Assembly (NCBI GenBank): GCA_021234535.1
Contig: CM037840.1
Span: 14,587,415 to 14,651,414, forward strand
Source of the DNA: Stichopus chloronotus
Taxonomy: Eukaryota; Echinodermata; Holothuroidea; Aspidochirotida; Stichopodidae
Direction: 5' to 3'
DNA: 64,000 nucleotides
The notes under the pieces are model-generated. The model was given only the letters and a program-made list of their open reading frames with translations. It ran no database searches and had not been told where the DNA came from. Below, piece after piece: positions 35,523 through 49,400 of this stretch. How positions within the stretch are numbered: position 1 is the first letter of the stretch; every line of letters starts with the position of its first letter. A program made the position numbers and the translations under genes.

Positions 35523-38500
35523 CTGAGAAATAATGAAAAAGATGTTTTAATAATGCATATCATCATCAACAGCTTGGTAAATGCCTTTATTTTTTTTTTT
35601 GCAACATTTATACAACACATCTGAAAATAATTGACTCACAAATTGGTCGCTAATCTTTTATCAAATCATATTAATCGATGCAGGTTGATGCTCAAAATTT
35701 TCCTCCTGATATAAAACTTTAAAGGACAAGTGGTCAAAATTGAAAGTTCAAATGTTTAGTGGCTCCACCTCCTTTTTTTTTTAATTACTGACACTTAAAG
35801 CGGGAATATGATATGTAATTCTTATCACCTGGTCATCTATGTTTGTTCTTAATCAGTGTTTCAGGGAAGAGAGAGGAAAGGGAAAGATTACCTGTCACAA
35901 AATATGAAAGAGAGCTATGCACTCATCTTCAAGGTATTTGAATATGAAAATTGTCTACACACTTTTGTTGGCTCCACCAAATTCAAACTCTTCAAGAAAG
36001 CAGATTAGTGCAATCACCGTTACTTGAAATCAAGCAGACCAATGGGAATGGATATGAATATTCATGCCAAAATGCGGCTTAAACAATTTTTTGTAGTGGA
36101 TATGACATATTCTGTGGAATTTGACTTTCACTGACAAATTTTTAACTCATATTCCAGCTTTATTATAGCAGCAGGAATTCCATCAGCAAGAATGATATCT
36201 GACACAACTGTCTCTTGTTAAATTGACAAATTTCAAGAAGGAGTATCTTTCTGGAGCATTTCACAGGTGACAGCATTCCTTAAGATTCAGACCACGTATC
36301 CTTAAACCCTGCGTCATATAGCACTATTTGATATCTGACAAGTTCTGCGTCCTGCCATAAAATCACCTTAGACCATTTAACTCTGAAACTCCTGAAGAAA
36401 GTTTTGGCCTCAGTCTACTGTAACTTTCCCCACATGTAAAGTAATTAGCAAAATACTCTAGTTCCATCTTTGATCAAGACATAACATAGGTACAGGAAAC
36501 TTGATCGCTTCTCTCCTTTTAATCCTTTTTTCTCTCCTTTTAATCTGCCAAGTGAATTGTTCATCTAAAGTCTTTCATAATAGTAGTTTCAATTTGGCAT
36601 TTTTCTGTCTCCTTGTCATATTATGATTATCAGTATGATCCGTATTTACAAAGCAAAAAAAAGACAATGGCTCACCTCGTGACAGCGAATTGTTTAGCTT
36701 ATGAGCGTGGCTTGCTCTGGCGACAGAATGATGGCAATAAATAGGAGGCTCTGGCTCTACGTCCTTCCCGGGATGAGAGTTAGTTGATGTGGTGAGGTGT
36801 GACTGAAGCAATGATTCGTATTCGTTTGAGCATGGTGGAATGAATTAGAGGTCTAGCAATGACCGACTGGATTGCAAAGGATCCAGAGACGACAAGTACT
36901 GTTCTTTGTCGACCTCCTCCTGGATATGTAGGCCTAATTCAGTTATTATGGCTTGGTTGTTTCTACTACTGTATGCTATCAGATATTACTTTACTAATGC
37001 TCTATCTTGCCCAAGGCACATGAAATGATTTGTAGACTATTAATACTAACGTACATCAGTATGAATACTACAGTATGCTTCTATGATGACGACCAATTTG
37101 AAGTGACACAATTAAATGAATAAGTAATCGCTCTCATCATAATTCATCTGCAGATAGGGACAGCTAGTGCCTTGGAGACGTTTACATTAGAAAATTATGG
37201 AAAAGTGGATGAAGGAGGGGAGTGGAAACTAAATTCTAAATTAAAGAGAGAAAAAAAAAAATGTGCCTTTCACGTGGAACCAGGGAGTTAGATACAGATG
37301 AATGCTAGATAAAGAACCTAGACCTCTTCATCGTACTCACCTTGATCAGTTAGTAACGTTACCATGCACACACACAAATAAACGTTCACCTATATAAACA
37401 AACACTTATAAACACACACTAGACGAATCATCCTTTCAACAAACGACAAAAAAAAAAGAAAAAGAATAAGGAAATTAGGTTTCTACTAAATAACGGCTTG
37501 AACCTAGGTATTGGGTGGCTAGCTTGTACAATTAGGTTTCTACTAGATAACGGCTTGAACCTAGGTATTGGGTGGCTAGCTTGTACAATTTTGCCACATA
37601 ACTGAAGCCAAACTTGTTGTGTTCAGTGTGTGTATGCTTGTAAATGTCAAAAATCAATTCAGAATGTCAAAACTTGTGGCAAGTTTGGTGTGTAAACTGT
37701 TGCCATGAAGTTGTCATGTCTACGATTATTCCACAAAACAGACCTAAAACATACATGTCATTTACTGTCAGTTACATATGGCAAAACTGCACTAGATAGC
37801 CTGCCTCGACTAGAGCCAAACCATAGTTTAATAGAAACCTCATTTGCATTTGTTTTGCTAAACCATGTCCGGTCCATCGAACACAAGAAATGTTAAGTCA
37901 CTGCTATGGTGTAGCAACCACACTGTTAAATTTGATGGCTGTCACCCCGAGAACTACAATAAATGTACTGGAAATACCCCAGTATTTTTTTTTCCTTCTG
38001 CATAATATAAAATCTGTTGTAACTTTGTTACTGACTTTCAATGAAGAGGCTGTATACAGCATACACAGTGATTCTCAAAAGCTTGCAAGATGGAAGGCAG
38101 ATATGAAGGCTGGAGGAAAAAGATCATGATACATTGTGTCTTCTAGTGCAGTCTTCTACAAATGAACCTATAGCTATGTATTCCACAAGACAAAACAAGA
38201 CAAAACAACAAAAAAAGACGTTTCACTGCTAACTCAAATAGCAGAAATTCTGAGAGAAAAACACATTTTGCATTTTTCTCCTGAAGAATGGAACATGTAC
38301 ATCAACGCAATCACTAAACTTAAATGCTGCAATGTGCTACCTGAGAAATCAGTTTTTCCAAACTACTCTTGCTTTTCAATCAGTTTTTCACTCACATATT
38401 TTTATTTTCACAGGAGTGCCTCTTGTTTTTTGCATTTTGAAAAGGACAGCTCAACAAGAACTATAAGAACTGTTTAATACGTTTAAACTAATGACCTTGC

Positions 38501-39485
38501 AATACAGATTGCCTCTGTACAGTGGTGTCTCCTTCAACATTTGATGGGTAAGTTGCACATTTGGGCATATGTCAATGAGTGTAATGAGAAAATATCTGCA
38601 AATGCCACAAGTATTGTTTCATGCTAAATAATTGCTAACTGCTACCTGAGGAGAAATTACAGTTCAATGCTCTGTTCAACAGACCAATGGAAATGCAACA
38701 GAAAAAAATATTGCAATGTACAAATTTAAGCAATAGCAAAATTTAGCTCTGTTACGTCAAACCAGCGCATACCCTATTTTACCAGCTACAGTTTTGTAAC
38801 CCTCTCAGACCAAAATGATCTGCCAATCAGAATCATAAATGCAATATGCAGGCGCAGAAAGCAGGTGGTGTGGGGAAGGGGTTGGTTAGGGTTGTGAAAT
38901 GTTACCTACATGCAAGTCAAACAGTCATACTGAATGTACATCAACTGTTGCTATAATTGGGATAATATAGAAGAAGCAAAGAAAACTCTCTCAAGGCTGT
39001 CTATATGCCGTATAATTGACATGGGGTTGTAGCAGGGTTTAGTAATGAAAGCTTGGGTAGTAAAATGGGGAAAGGGCAGTACGGGGTGGGAGGGGGAGAG
39101 TGGTGGTAGGGAGAATAAAGTGCATGATAGGTTGGAATATGATTGAAAGGTAATGCAGGATATGAAAGGGGAGTGAGACGGGGATGAAAAATATGAAATC
39201 ATGACAAAAGTAGAAGCAGGATATTGTAGGGATATATTTGCATGATTTGATTTGTTGCATACTACATGCTACAAGACAAAAGATTGATACTTTAGCATAA
39301 GTATTTTCTTCATCTGATACGCTGATTAAATGATATGGACATGTATGAGGTGTTTGGCGGGTAAATTGCTGACACAAATTGTGCTTTTTACAATGAATCA
39401 CAATGAGATCACGTGACGATCAAAGCAATTACTGCATCTGCACATCCTGGTACCCTGGCATGACATGGTTCTGACGTTGACTTAC
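35523..39485 (-). other. Intron of about 4.0 kb
   Basis: The longest intron visible. It holds a 57-bp tandem pair at 37474-37591. Short reading frames on both strands lack any recognisable domain. No further exon with matching phase was found; a donor-like site near 36676 gives an early stop. Confidence 0.55.
37474..37591. repeat. 57-bp direct tandem duplication
   Basis: Two copies beginning attaggtttctacta start at 37474 and 37531. They differ at about one base (aaataacgg against gataacgg). This is a recent local duplication in an intron. Confidence 0.9.
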
Positions 39486-40115
39486 TATTGGTGGTTGTAC
39501 CAGGTGTTACCTCAGTGGTGACTGAGGTCCGTTGGGTATGTAGGGTGGTGGTTTGTTCCTGGGTTGGTGTTACCTCCGGTGTAGGAGGAGTTGAACCAGA
39601 GGTAGTCGTTTCCTCCTCGGACGTTGTTTCTCCTGGGCCCTGTGTGGGGGTGACCATGGTAGTTGGGGAAGAGACGGTGACCGTAGTTGTAGGCACAGCT
39701 GTCGTTGAGACGGTTGAAGGTGGCTGAGATTCAGACATGGTTGTCTCTGGGGATGCTGTAGTTTCTGGTGCGGTGGTCTCTTCTGGTGGTTCGGAGGGCA
39801 CGGTGGTCCCCTTAGGTGGTTTTGTGGATGCAGTTGTCTCTTCTGGTGGTTGAGTTGGTGTGCTGGCTGAAGAGGACATGGCTGCAGAAGTTGTCGGTGG
39901 CAAGGTGGTTAGGGTTGTTGAAACACCCACTGAGACCGACGGAGTTTGCTCAGACCCGGTGGTCACTGATTCTGATGTAGTTTCCTCTATTGGTGGTGAT
40001 GGTGTACTTGTGGATCCCTGTCTGGTGGGAGTCACACTTGTGGTGGTAGTGGTGGTTGTTGGTTCTTTAACTGCAGTGGTTGGTGATTCACTTGTAACTT
40101 CAGGGACTGCTGTAG
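39486..40115 (-). CDS. Thr/Pro/Ser-rich linker exon without CysD
   Basis: An exon of 210 codons between acceptor TTTTTCTCTTATTAG and donor GTAAGT, phase 1-1. After TAVPEVTSESP it runs through Thr clusters with acidic spacing: repeated PPEETT, PPKGTT and GPGETTSEEETT motifs, and TVTVSSPTTMVTPT. No Cys is seen within the exon. It is a mucin-type, O-glycosylated linker between CysD 1 and CysD 2. It is one of the few long-tail exons that does not start with its own CysD, so it may be the remnant of a CysD-plus-tail exon that lost the domain, or an independent linker. Confidence 0.87.
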
Positions 40116-43100
40116 CTAATAAGAGAAAAAAATGGTTTATATATGATAACAGCTTCCCAGCCTTCATTTATTACCTTTACATCAGAGAAGTAATTGGCAC
40201 CTATGGTGAACAAACGACCTCTATTAGCCTATATGCTTAAATCTAACAAAAAGTGGCCACAGGCAGGTGGGATCTTAAACCACATCTTATTTGTATAAAC
40301 TTAAGTCAGGAGAGCTGTCTATTATAAAGATGGTAGGATCTAGCACCAATTCTCGTGGGGGCCATCTGCTACACGTACATGGATATTGTCTGTATGCCTA
40401 TATATCCTAATCAGAATGGTAAATGAATGCACATAAGCCAACAGAGAATAAGCACATTAAAACAACTAGTAAATGCTAAAGAAACAGCAAAATTGCCTAT
40501 GAAATGCAACTGAAAATACAAAACAAATTAATAGGCACCAAATCACACATGGAAAGCATTTGCAAGCTCTATGCAAAAACAAAAAGGAGAAAAGACAATG
40601 TCACTGACTCTTGATCGATAGACATGTGAAGGAGAATGCTAAGTTCAGTCACTACAGGCTCACTAGGGTCACAGGGTCGGCTAGTGCTTTACTGCACACT
40701 GAAACTGATGGAACAATAGTCACAGTTGTCAAGGTACGAATTAAGCATTGTAGGCAGAATCAAAGGATGTAACATGACAGTCTTTTCATGCTCCGTTCCC
40801 ACGGTAACATATTATTTAAGTCCTCTTCCTATTCTGCGTGCCTTCTGCCGTGTTTTCAAAACAGCAGTCATGCCATTTGGGGTCTACAGGTCCACGAGGC
40901 CTCAATTCAGCTAACACAAAGACCAATGTGGTCCATGCACATGGAATGCCAATTGGGCAAGTACATGATTTAAAGTCCAAGGTTTAAGTATGCTGAACGG
41001 CTGAAGTGACTCTGGTTGACTTGCATCATGTCTAAAAATTACAAGGATCTATCTTCATTACGTTACTGTCAGATCAGATAAACAAATGGAATAATTGTAC
41101 TCCCGGTCTATACCAAACACGTATATTTAAAATAAACCAGACAGCCATAATGATCTTGCAAGTCATGCTGCAACTGAACAAGTTTGGAAAAGCAACATAT
41201 TATGTGTAAGGGGCAGAGAAATAATGCTTTGGGACTGGCATGTTTTTGATTCTCATTTTCTGATTCACTAATAAACTCACAGAAACAGAAATTTTTGCTT
41301 TCATTATGTCCTTGACATGTTCCCCAAAAACACTGCACAAAAAGAAATATTATTGAGATATTTCTGTCGAGGTTTTTCTCATAAAGCTGAAATTACACAG
41401 ATTCCTATGTTCATGCAGTTGCTGTGACAAAGCCAGAGAGGGATCTACTGCAAGTTGCAATTTGTAGCAGATTTAAGTTCAGAACACTAAGTAGAAAGTG
41501 AAAAACAGAATTACAAAACAAAAACATACACCCCAAAAAATACACACCCCAAATAAATACACACAAAGACATATAGCACTAGACAGGCAGTTTTACCTTT
41601 TACTTGGCAACAGGTGCAACTCAAAGCTTTTGTTACCAAATTTTAGTATCACATGATGACATCAACTGGAAGCTCAAGTTGAAACTGAACTCTGTCACTG
41701 TAGGTGTGACACAAGTCACAGGATATTTTTTAGGATGACTCATCAGGAACTTGACATTTACCATGGTCGTAGTTCTCAATCTTTGTCGAGCTCATGGACT
41801 ATTTCGCGATGACACGAGGGGGTGCTTTTCTGTGCACTGAGATTCCTGCGTGGATCCTAAGATAGATATTTTTTGGAGCAACCATTTCAGTAGCAATTGG
41901 TTACTATGCGGACCATCATCTGAAATCCTCACGTACTGCAGCACTTCCACAGGCCTGGAGCAAAGTGAAATTGCTTCTGTGCAGAAACAAGGCATCGGCC
42001 CACGGCCATGCATTTGCAGGCCAATTGACCCACGGTACGTATCAGAACGGCAAGCTCGCAGGACTGCGTTGGCACTTACTCGAGAGCAATCGGTTACGGT
42101 GTCTGACGTTTGATATAATCACCAGCTTGAGTTGGATGCACTTATTCTCTCACTTTCCAAGGCATCACCTACAACACCTGAACATGTATTCAGGTTATTT
42201 GGAGGACATGATACTACTCCTCTCTTTTAACCGGGACATAAATGTATGTACATGTACATCCAAACACACACAGCTCAAACTACAGACACTATCTTAAATC
42301 AATGTCAACAGGTACAGTTCTCTGCCCAAAAACACCATGGAAGAGTAAACATCGCTTACTGATTTAAACACACAAATTCTGGAAACTAAGTTGATTTTTC
42401 TGTCATTTAAAATGCACCTATCCCATTTCTGTAGAGCAACCTTCACTGTTAGGATTGACTATAGAACTCATTTTCTTTGTGGGAACAAAACTTCCAACTT
42501 AGAATAAGGAAACCAGCTGTGTGAACAGGCAGGGAGAACAATGGAGTTTACTGCTTCCTTTTAAAGTCCTTGAGACGTGCCTTTCACACAAGGCTTTAGT
42601 TACATTGGTCGTATCTAAAAGTGATAAATTTTTCTACTGTCACAACTTTGCCACTGTCAGACATGGTACAATATTAGACATCTATTGTTTCCTTTTGAAA
42701 CTTACCTGCATGCCCACAAAATGGAGACACATACAAAAGAATAGGAAACATAATTTCGAGGAACAACAAGTGAAACACAGAAAATCTTACATGCCATATA
42801 CTGGTAGTGAAAGATAGAATCATTTATTTACAAGTTTCGCTTTCATAATGCAATAATCCCCCACACATGAGTTGATGCTCCTGAACCGAGCAACAACGTA
42901 TCTTCAGAGAGGAATGTGTGCGGCTTCCATTAGAAGATACCATCCCTTGGGTCATGTAGCCAGATATCACACATAATAATGGCATGCAAGCAGCTTGATG
43001 TAGCCGTAATGATTATCTACTCCAGTGATACAACTTACCTGTGTGTCTTTGAACACAAATCACAGCAATCTGATGACGTCAAAGACAAACGACTAAAGCC

Positions 43101-43426
43101 TAAAACTTTCGACCACGATTAATTCACAATGCTGACTTAGGATGTAGTTCCTTACAGCGGTTCTACGTATTCTGTGGATCTTGAGGCAAGATGAGTTTTC
43201 GGATGCTGAGATGAGCAGTCAGATGCTGAATATGCATGGTGCTGATACCTGATCAAACGATTCACTCATTACTTGAGAGTAACACGCAGAATTTATCTGC
43301 AAATTTAATAAGTTACAGCGAACACAATCGACCAGCAATCACAGCCATAATTAATCCACCACAAGGGATTAATGAAGACAGCGATGTTCTGCTGGGGCGG
43401 AAAGGAAGACACGAGAGGAGACTTAC
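40116..43426 (-). other. Intron of about 3.3 kb
   Basis: Non-coding sequence with no convincing reading frame, RNA gene or mobile-element end. Donor-like sites near 43033 and 41596 have no matching acceptor that gives an in-frame exon. Confidence 0.55.
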
Positions 43427-43768
43427 ATGAGATTGGGGGTGTCGTGCAAGGGACAGCCACCTTCTTACAGCATTCTACTCTGATCTCGTAGTCAGAACAG
43501 TGAGTTGTGGTATTTGCATTGTTGATACACGTCAGACCCGTCTTTGTGTCACAATGTACCTCTTCTCCGGTTGAGGAATAATTCTCTTCACCTTCCACGG
43601 TTCGGCACTCTATGGCCCGTGGGTTTGTGCATACGTCGTCGTATAACTCCTCCAAGTCCTCCAACAGCTCAGTCTCGGTGAACGTTTTATCAGTTATTTC
43701 GGTGCCAGACTCTTCTTCATCACTGTGCCATTCTGAATACTCACAGACTTCTTTGTAGCAGAGAGGAC
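43427..43768 (-). CDS. CysD domain exon 1 (YxxW variant)
   Basis: An exon of 114 codons between acceptor CCTACCTCCAG and donor GTAAGT. It holds one whole CysD (Mucin2_WxxW) domain: a first Cys in LCYKEVC, the entry motif CEYSEW followed by acidic HSDEEE, a central Cys pair around DVCTNPRAIEC, then VHCDTKTGLTC, THCSDYEIRVECC, and a last Cys in AVPC, ten Cys in all. The first Trp of WxxW is Tyr here, so the usual C-mannosylation site is absent. N-glycosylation sequons occur at NYS and NTT. There is almost no Thr/Pro tail, unlike most other CysD exons here. CysD domains in mucins are compact, non-glycosylated spacers that interact non-covalently and tune gel pore size; this role is carried over from the family. 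Confidence 0.9.
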
Positions 43769-44583
43769 CTGGAGGTAGGAGAAACATCACATGACAGATG
43801 ACAATGTTCCCCCTGTACATCTCAAGTTGACCTTCATTGTCGCTCTCAGGAAGTGAGACCTTCAGCTCTCTACGGAGACTCAAAAGTCATGCATGCAGTC
43901 TTTGTGCTGGTGTGAGGGGTCGTAGAAAACCCAAAATTCAATGAACACCTGACGCTGCTTCTCCGACAAAACAACTCTCAAGTCAAATAGCACTCACACA
44001 GCCAACATGACAATTTGATCTGTGAGCTTGACAATTTGGTTGGTGGGACCTAACAATTTGGATCTGAAGATCTTTTTCCACTGACTTTAAGTGCTGATTG
44101 ATCTTTACTGTTTGAGTCCATGTCACTAGAGGACCTTCTAGCTATATGTTGCACCTCTATAATTCTCCCTGCCTTCTAATTTAGGATTTGTTACCTATCA
44201 TTGAACCTTTTCTGCAAACAAGCATCAAAGCCATTGTTGGCCACAACTTCCTTATCTACAAGCTGCCAGATAGAACTACTCGATGACAATCACAAGTTGG
44301 GTCTACTGCTTGCGATTAGAGAGGCACCACTGCACAGCCTTGGCCTGTACTGCGAGCAGCCAGTTTCTGCATCCAGTCTGAGTCAATTGAATCAGAGCAG
44401 AGAAGACGTGCAAGATAATGGCTCATTGTTCTGATCAACTAAGCACTGAAAAATATTTCATAAAAATTCATGGAAACGGCTGCATGAATTCACTGTACGT
44501 CTTGGTGGACACCGACTTACAGTGTGCAACACGATATTAAATCTTACTATTAACTACTATTAAAAGCAGAATGTCATACTTAC
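43769..44583 (-). other. Intron of about 0.8 kb
   Basis: Non-coding sequence between the 24-nt exon and the first CysD exon. Nothing else was recognised in it. Confidence 0.6.
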
Positions 44584-44607
44584 CCGTAGTAGCAACGGTA
44601 GTAATCA
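44584..44607 (-). CDS. 24-nt microexon (Thr-rich)
   Basis: The segment is bounded by acceptor TTTTTCCCTTCAG and a near-consensus donor GTAAGTATG (44583-44575). It is 24 nt, starts and ends in phase 1, and with the preceding G reads VITTVATT, the mucin-type composition of its neighbours. Too small for routine gene finders. The site strength, symmetric phase and composition agree, but only a spliced read would prove use. Confidence 0.62.
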
Positions 44608-46446
44608 CTGAAGGGAAAAAGAAAAAGTATATAATGTCATACTTTTGTTTTTTTCTGCTTGTCTTTGTTGCTATCCCTTTTTCGAGACAGCACGGGACAC
44701 GAGACAGCACTTCACAAAATTCTCAATGGCTGAATGAACGGATCACAAATTTACGTTTAATGTCTCAGTGTTCACTGATCATGACCAATTCGTTGTCCAC
44801 CTACGTCAAAACCTTGATCAAATTTGAAATCAAAATTGATGATGTCATTTCAGCGCTGCCTCAGAAGGCTTCTATATGCCAATGGCATCACCACGTACGT
44901 ATCTTCGAACATTGAGGCACACTTTGTGAACTGCTACACATACGTGAAAGACTGAGCAACACCAAATTAGTCGAGGCGAGTACTTCATTCTTTGCAAATC
45001 TAAATCTGCAACCTATATGTGAGGAATTTGGGCATTCAGGACAGTTTCTTTCCCCTTCCTCAAAAAGCGCAGGTCTTTCCAGTTAGATTGAAGACTCTCC
45101 CTGCCTGTCTGGCAATAATACAAACCCATCACGTAGCCAGTATTCATATCATCAGCAGAATATGACTCTGAAAGAGCACGCTGCAAGCAAATACTGCTTC
45201 TGTTTCACTCCAAATATCTTTGCTAGAGAAACAAAGTTTCACGAAATGGCTGACCAACATGGCTTAAACAAGCATGCTGATGGTCTATCACAAACAGAAC
45301 ATATTCTCATAATAAGGTGGTGGGTTATGTACACATGGAATGAACCATACATGAAAACTAATGAAGAAGAAAAAAAAAAGGGACCATCAACTACAGTGGA
45401 AGCTAAATGTACTTTGATATTTGATTGTGTATGAAGGGGGGAAAATGACGAATGCAAGAAAGCCAAATATACCTCTCACTGTATACCAACTACAGCGGAA
45501 ACCACAAAGAACTTAGAGAAGAATAGTCTTATGCATGAATGTGACGTAAGAAATACATACCCCTCCAGTTAGACCAAACACTAACAAAATCTAGCAAAAT
45601 TACATCGTCAATAAGTAAAAAATATCACAAGTAATGAGATCATACCTTTCTTAGTTACACCATCAAAGTTTTACATCCAAAGAGGTATCATGGTTTTCAT
45701 GTTTTTTTGTTTTTTTTTCATATTGCAGTTATTGGTAATGGATAACGTTACAGTCAGGTCAATGGTCTTAGCTATCACGTCAAATGGGTCTTTTCTTTTT
45801 CTCTGCAGGACGGTGCCAAAAGTCTCAACCACTCAAACAGCTGGATACCTCACCCAACAACTCATCTGCAACTCCAGGGTTTTAGCCACTTGAATAACAA
45901 CAGTATTGTATGCCTAACTTCTGGATCTGCAACAGTTTTCAGGTTGAAACACAAAGCAAAATTTCTCTGCGATTCTACTGGTATTTCCACTTGTGTACAG
46001 AGAGGCCACAGCGCTCCAGATTCAACTATTGACGTTCTTGCCCACATACAGCAACTAATTTCCTAGTAGAGCAATGTTTAAAGTGGTTGTTGTATTCTGA
46101 ATTGAAGACCCTTCCGGGATCATTCAAGATTTACACAATGTCGACAAATGCTAACCCCCACAACTAAGGCTCTTCCAGTAAATGTTGCATCCTACTATCG
46201 AACAGAGTACTAGAAAACTGCATTACAAGCAAATATTGCATACTCCTCAAGGGCAATATCAACTTGGTTCGATAACAGGCTCCATCTGAGCTATGGCAAT
46301 GGCTGCGGCTTGGTTAGACGGTCGTTATCAATATCGGCAAACATTCCATGCACAGTTCTTGCAGCATCTTCGAAGGATTAGTAAGTGAGAATCAATGGTG
46401 GTTACTCATATTGGTGCAGGATGAAACTGATATTAAGTTAGCATAC
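44608..46446 (-). other. Intron of about 1.8 kb
   Basis: It lies between the giant exon and the 24-nt exon. It is AT-rich non-coding sequence. I saw no coding block, transposon ends or RNA gene in it. Confidence 0.6.
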
Positions 46447-49400
46447 CTGAGCTGCTAGTAGGAGATGACGATGATGACGATGACGCGGAGAATGATGATA
46501 TTGTCGAGGGGGAAAAGGAGGTAGAAAATTCAGTAGATACATCAGACTGCCCTGCTGTCACAGTCATACTCTTACTCCTTGTCCTAGTAGAAAAGTCGGT
46601 CATACTTGATACAGAGGAAGGGGACCAAGCTGTCAGAGTGGTGCTGTCAATGCTTGGTGAAGGGTGGAAGGGGGTTGAACTGGACAAAGAGGTCAAAGGG
46701 GAAGACCCTGGGGACTGTGAGGAGGTATGCTTGCTAGAGGTAGCTGGTGATTCAGAAATACCATGTGAAAAATCTGATGTTGTCAAGGTACCATCACTTG
46801 AGAAAGAATGAGTGATAACTGTTTTTGAGGTATCTTGTGAAGTTGACATTGAGAAAGACTCTGATTCCAATGAGGAATGAGATGAGAGAATCGACTTGGA
46901 GGTAGTACTAGAGTCCTCATGTGATGACACTGTGGTAGGGCCAGACATGGACGAAGAATGGCCGAGTGATGATGATATACTTGTATGGCTAGCAAATGTT
47001 GTACCTGGTGATGGGGAAGAAGGCCCGAAAGTGGATGTCACAAGGGTGTGAGATACTGGAGAGGTTTCTCTGTCTGTGGAGTGTGTCATGGCACTGTGAC
47101 TTGGTGACAGAGAAGTCATTGATGAGGACAATTCTGAACCTGTGTGAGACACTGGAGTAGCATCCCCATGTGATGTGTGCAAAGGACTTGTACCCATAGC
47201 AGATGTCAGACTTGAGGAAGATTGCGAGACCAGTGAAGATGCTGTGAAAGTGGAAGATAATGAGCTTGACTCCTCAGACAAAGGAGAACTTGATACTGAT
47301 GGTGAGGAAGCAGTGGAGGGCAATACACTTGGTTCAGACAGTGGAGAAGATTTAAATTCTTGAGAAGTGATCATTCCACTAGTATAACTGGGCTCATGGG
47401 AAACTGAAGTGTGGGACTTGGATGCTAGAGATGAACTGAAAGATTGAGAAGTGTGTTTTGACTTTTCAGGTTGAGAAGATGACAAACTTCCTTTCGGTGA
47501 TGTGTGCTGTGTGTCACTATCAGACGTTTCACTTGATTCAAGTGACGGAGAAGTACTACTGACTGACGTTTCTGACATTGATGACAGTCCGGGAGTGGAC
47601 TCTGGACTAGATACACTCACTGAAGATGTCATCTGTGACATAGCTGTGGCACTAACACTTGTAGAGGATGTCTCAGAAATGAAGATCGATTCTGCACTTG
47701 TAGTTGATTCAGAGGGTGATTCTACTGATGTTGTTGTTTTGCTGGTAGCTGATTTTGCTGGAGGTTCTGTTGTCGAAGGACCTGAGGTTTTAATTGCAGT
47801 TGGAGCAGATGTAACAGTCAGAACTGTGGGAGATGATGGTGGAGGTGAACTTCTAACAGGGCCAGTGAATGTTTCAGTTGCTATTCTAGGTTTTGTTGTA
47901 GAACCAGTGCCTTCCTCACTTGTTAATGTTACTGGAGCGAGTGTAACACCAGTAGATCCAGGTGTGGTATCAACACTTCCTGTCACTGTGGTGGCAGATG
48001 TGAGGCATTCGGTATCTGTTGGTGTTGTTATTTCTGTCGTTTCTGCACAAGATGGTGTGGTTGTTATAGTTGGAGATGTAACATCTGTACCAGATGGTGT
48101 TGCAGTGGAATGTTTTGTACTTATTGTTTCAACAGATGTCCCCTTAGTGGTAACTACTGGTGCAGATGTTTCTTTACCAGATGTAGGTGTTGCTGTTCCT
48201 GTAGTAGCATATTGATTTGTACTTACAACTGAACCTGTGTGTGAAGTTGTGCTCTCTTCTGAAGTCATCGTTTTGAGATTCTTTGTCGGAGTAGTTGAGG
48301 GACCATATGTGACTGGAGTCCCAGTATCAGAAACTTCTGTTACTTCTGGTGTACTGGTAGGAGAGGTTGTTTCTGTTATCAATGGACCTGTGGTTTTAAT
48401 TGCAGTTCCAGCAGATGTGACAGTGGATTCAAAATGTGCAGTTGTTTTCAATACATTTGGAGTAGCACTACCAGTAGGGATACTTAATTCTACAGGTTTG
48501 GTAACAACACTTCCTGTCACTGCAGGGGCAGATGTGGGGCATTCAGTATCTGACGGTGTAGTTTCTTCTATCATAGAGGGTGTGGTTTGTATATGTTCAG
48601 ATGTTAAGTCTGTACCAGATGGTGTTGTAGCTAAATTATTGGTAGGTTTTGTTTCAATGGATATCATGTCAGTCGTAACTACTGGTGCAGATGTTTCTTT
48701 ACCAGATGAAGGTGTTGCTGTTCCTGTAGTAGAATATTCAGCTGTACTTATGACTGGACCTGTTGTTCTTGAAATTTCAGTCGGAGTTGTTTTGACACTT
48801 ACTGAAGGAGATGATGTAACTGGAACTGTTGCGGTACTGATCGATGCTCTAGGTGTGGTTGTGATCTGTAAGGAAGAGGTAAGTTCAACGGTGGGAGGGG
48901 GTGAGTGAGAAATTGTACTTCCTTCTGAAGGCATTGTTTTGAGATTCTCTGTTGTAGTAGTTGATGGACCATATGTGACTGGAGACCCAGTAACAGGCAC
49001 TACTGTTACTTCTGGTGTACTGGTAGGAGATGTTGCACTTGTTTTACTAGACACAGAGGTCTCTGACAATGATGTTCCAGATACTGATGTTGCAGACATT
49101 GATGTGTGAGACACAGATGTTCCAGGTACTGATGCTTTGGACTTTGATGCTCCAGATACTGATGTCTCAGGCAGTGATGAATCTAATATTGATGTTACTG
49201 ACTCTGATGTCACAGTCATTGATGTTGCAGACATTGATGAAAGAGGTGATGAGGGTACTTCAGAGACTGATGTTTGTGGCACCAGTGTTTCAGGCATCGA
49301 TGCTTCAGTTACACCTGTTTCGGAAAGTGAAGTTTTCGATGATGATGTTCCAGGCAAAGATGTTAAAGGAGTTGAAGGACCAGATATCAATGTACTCGAT

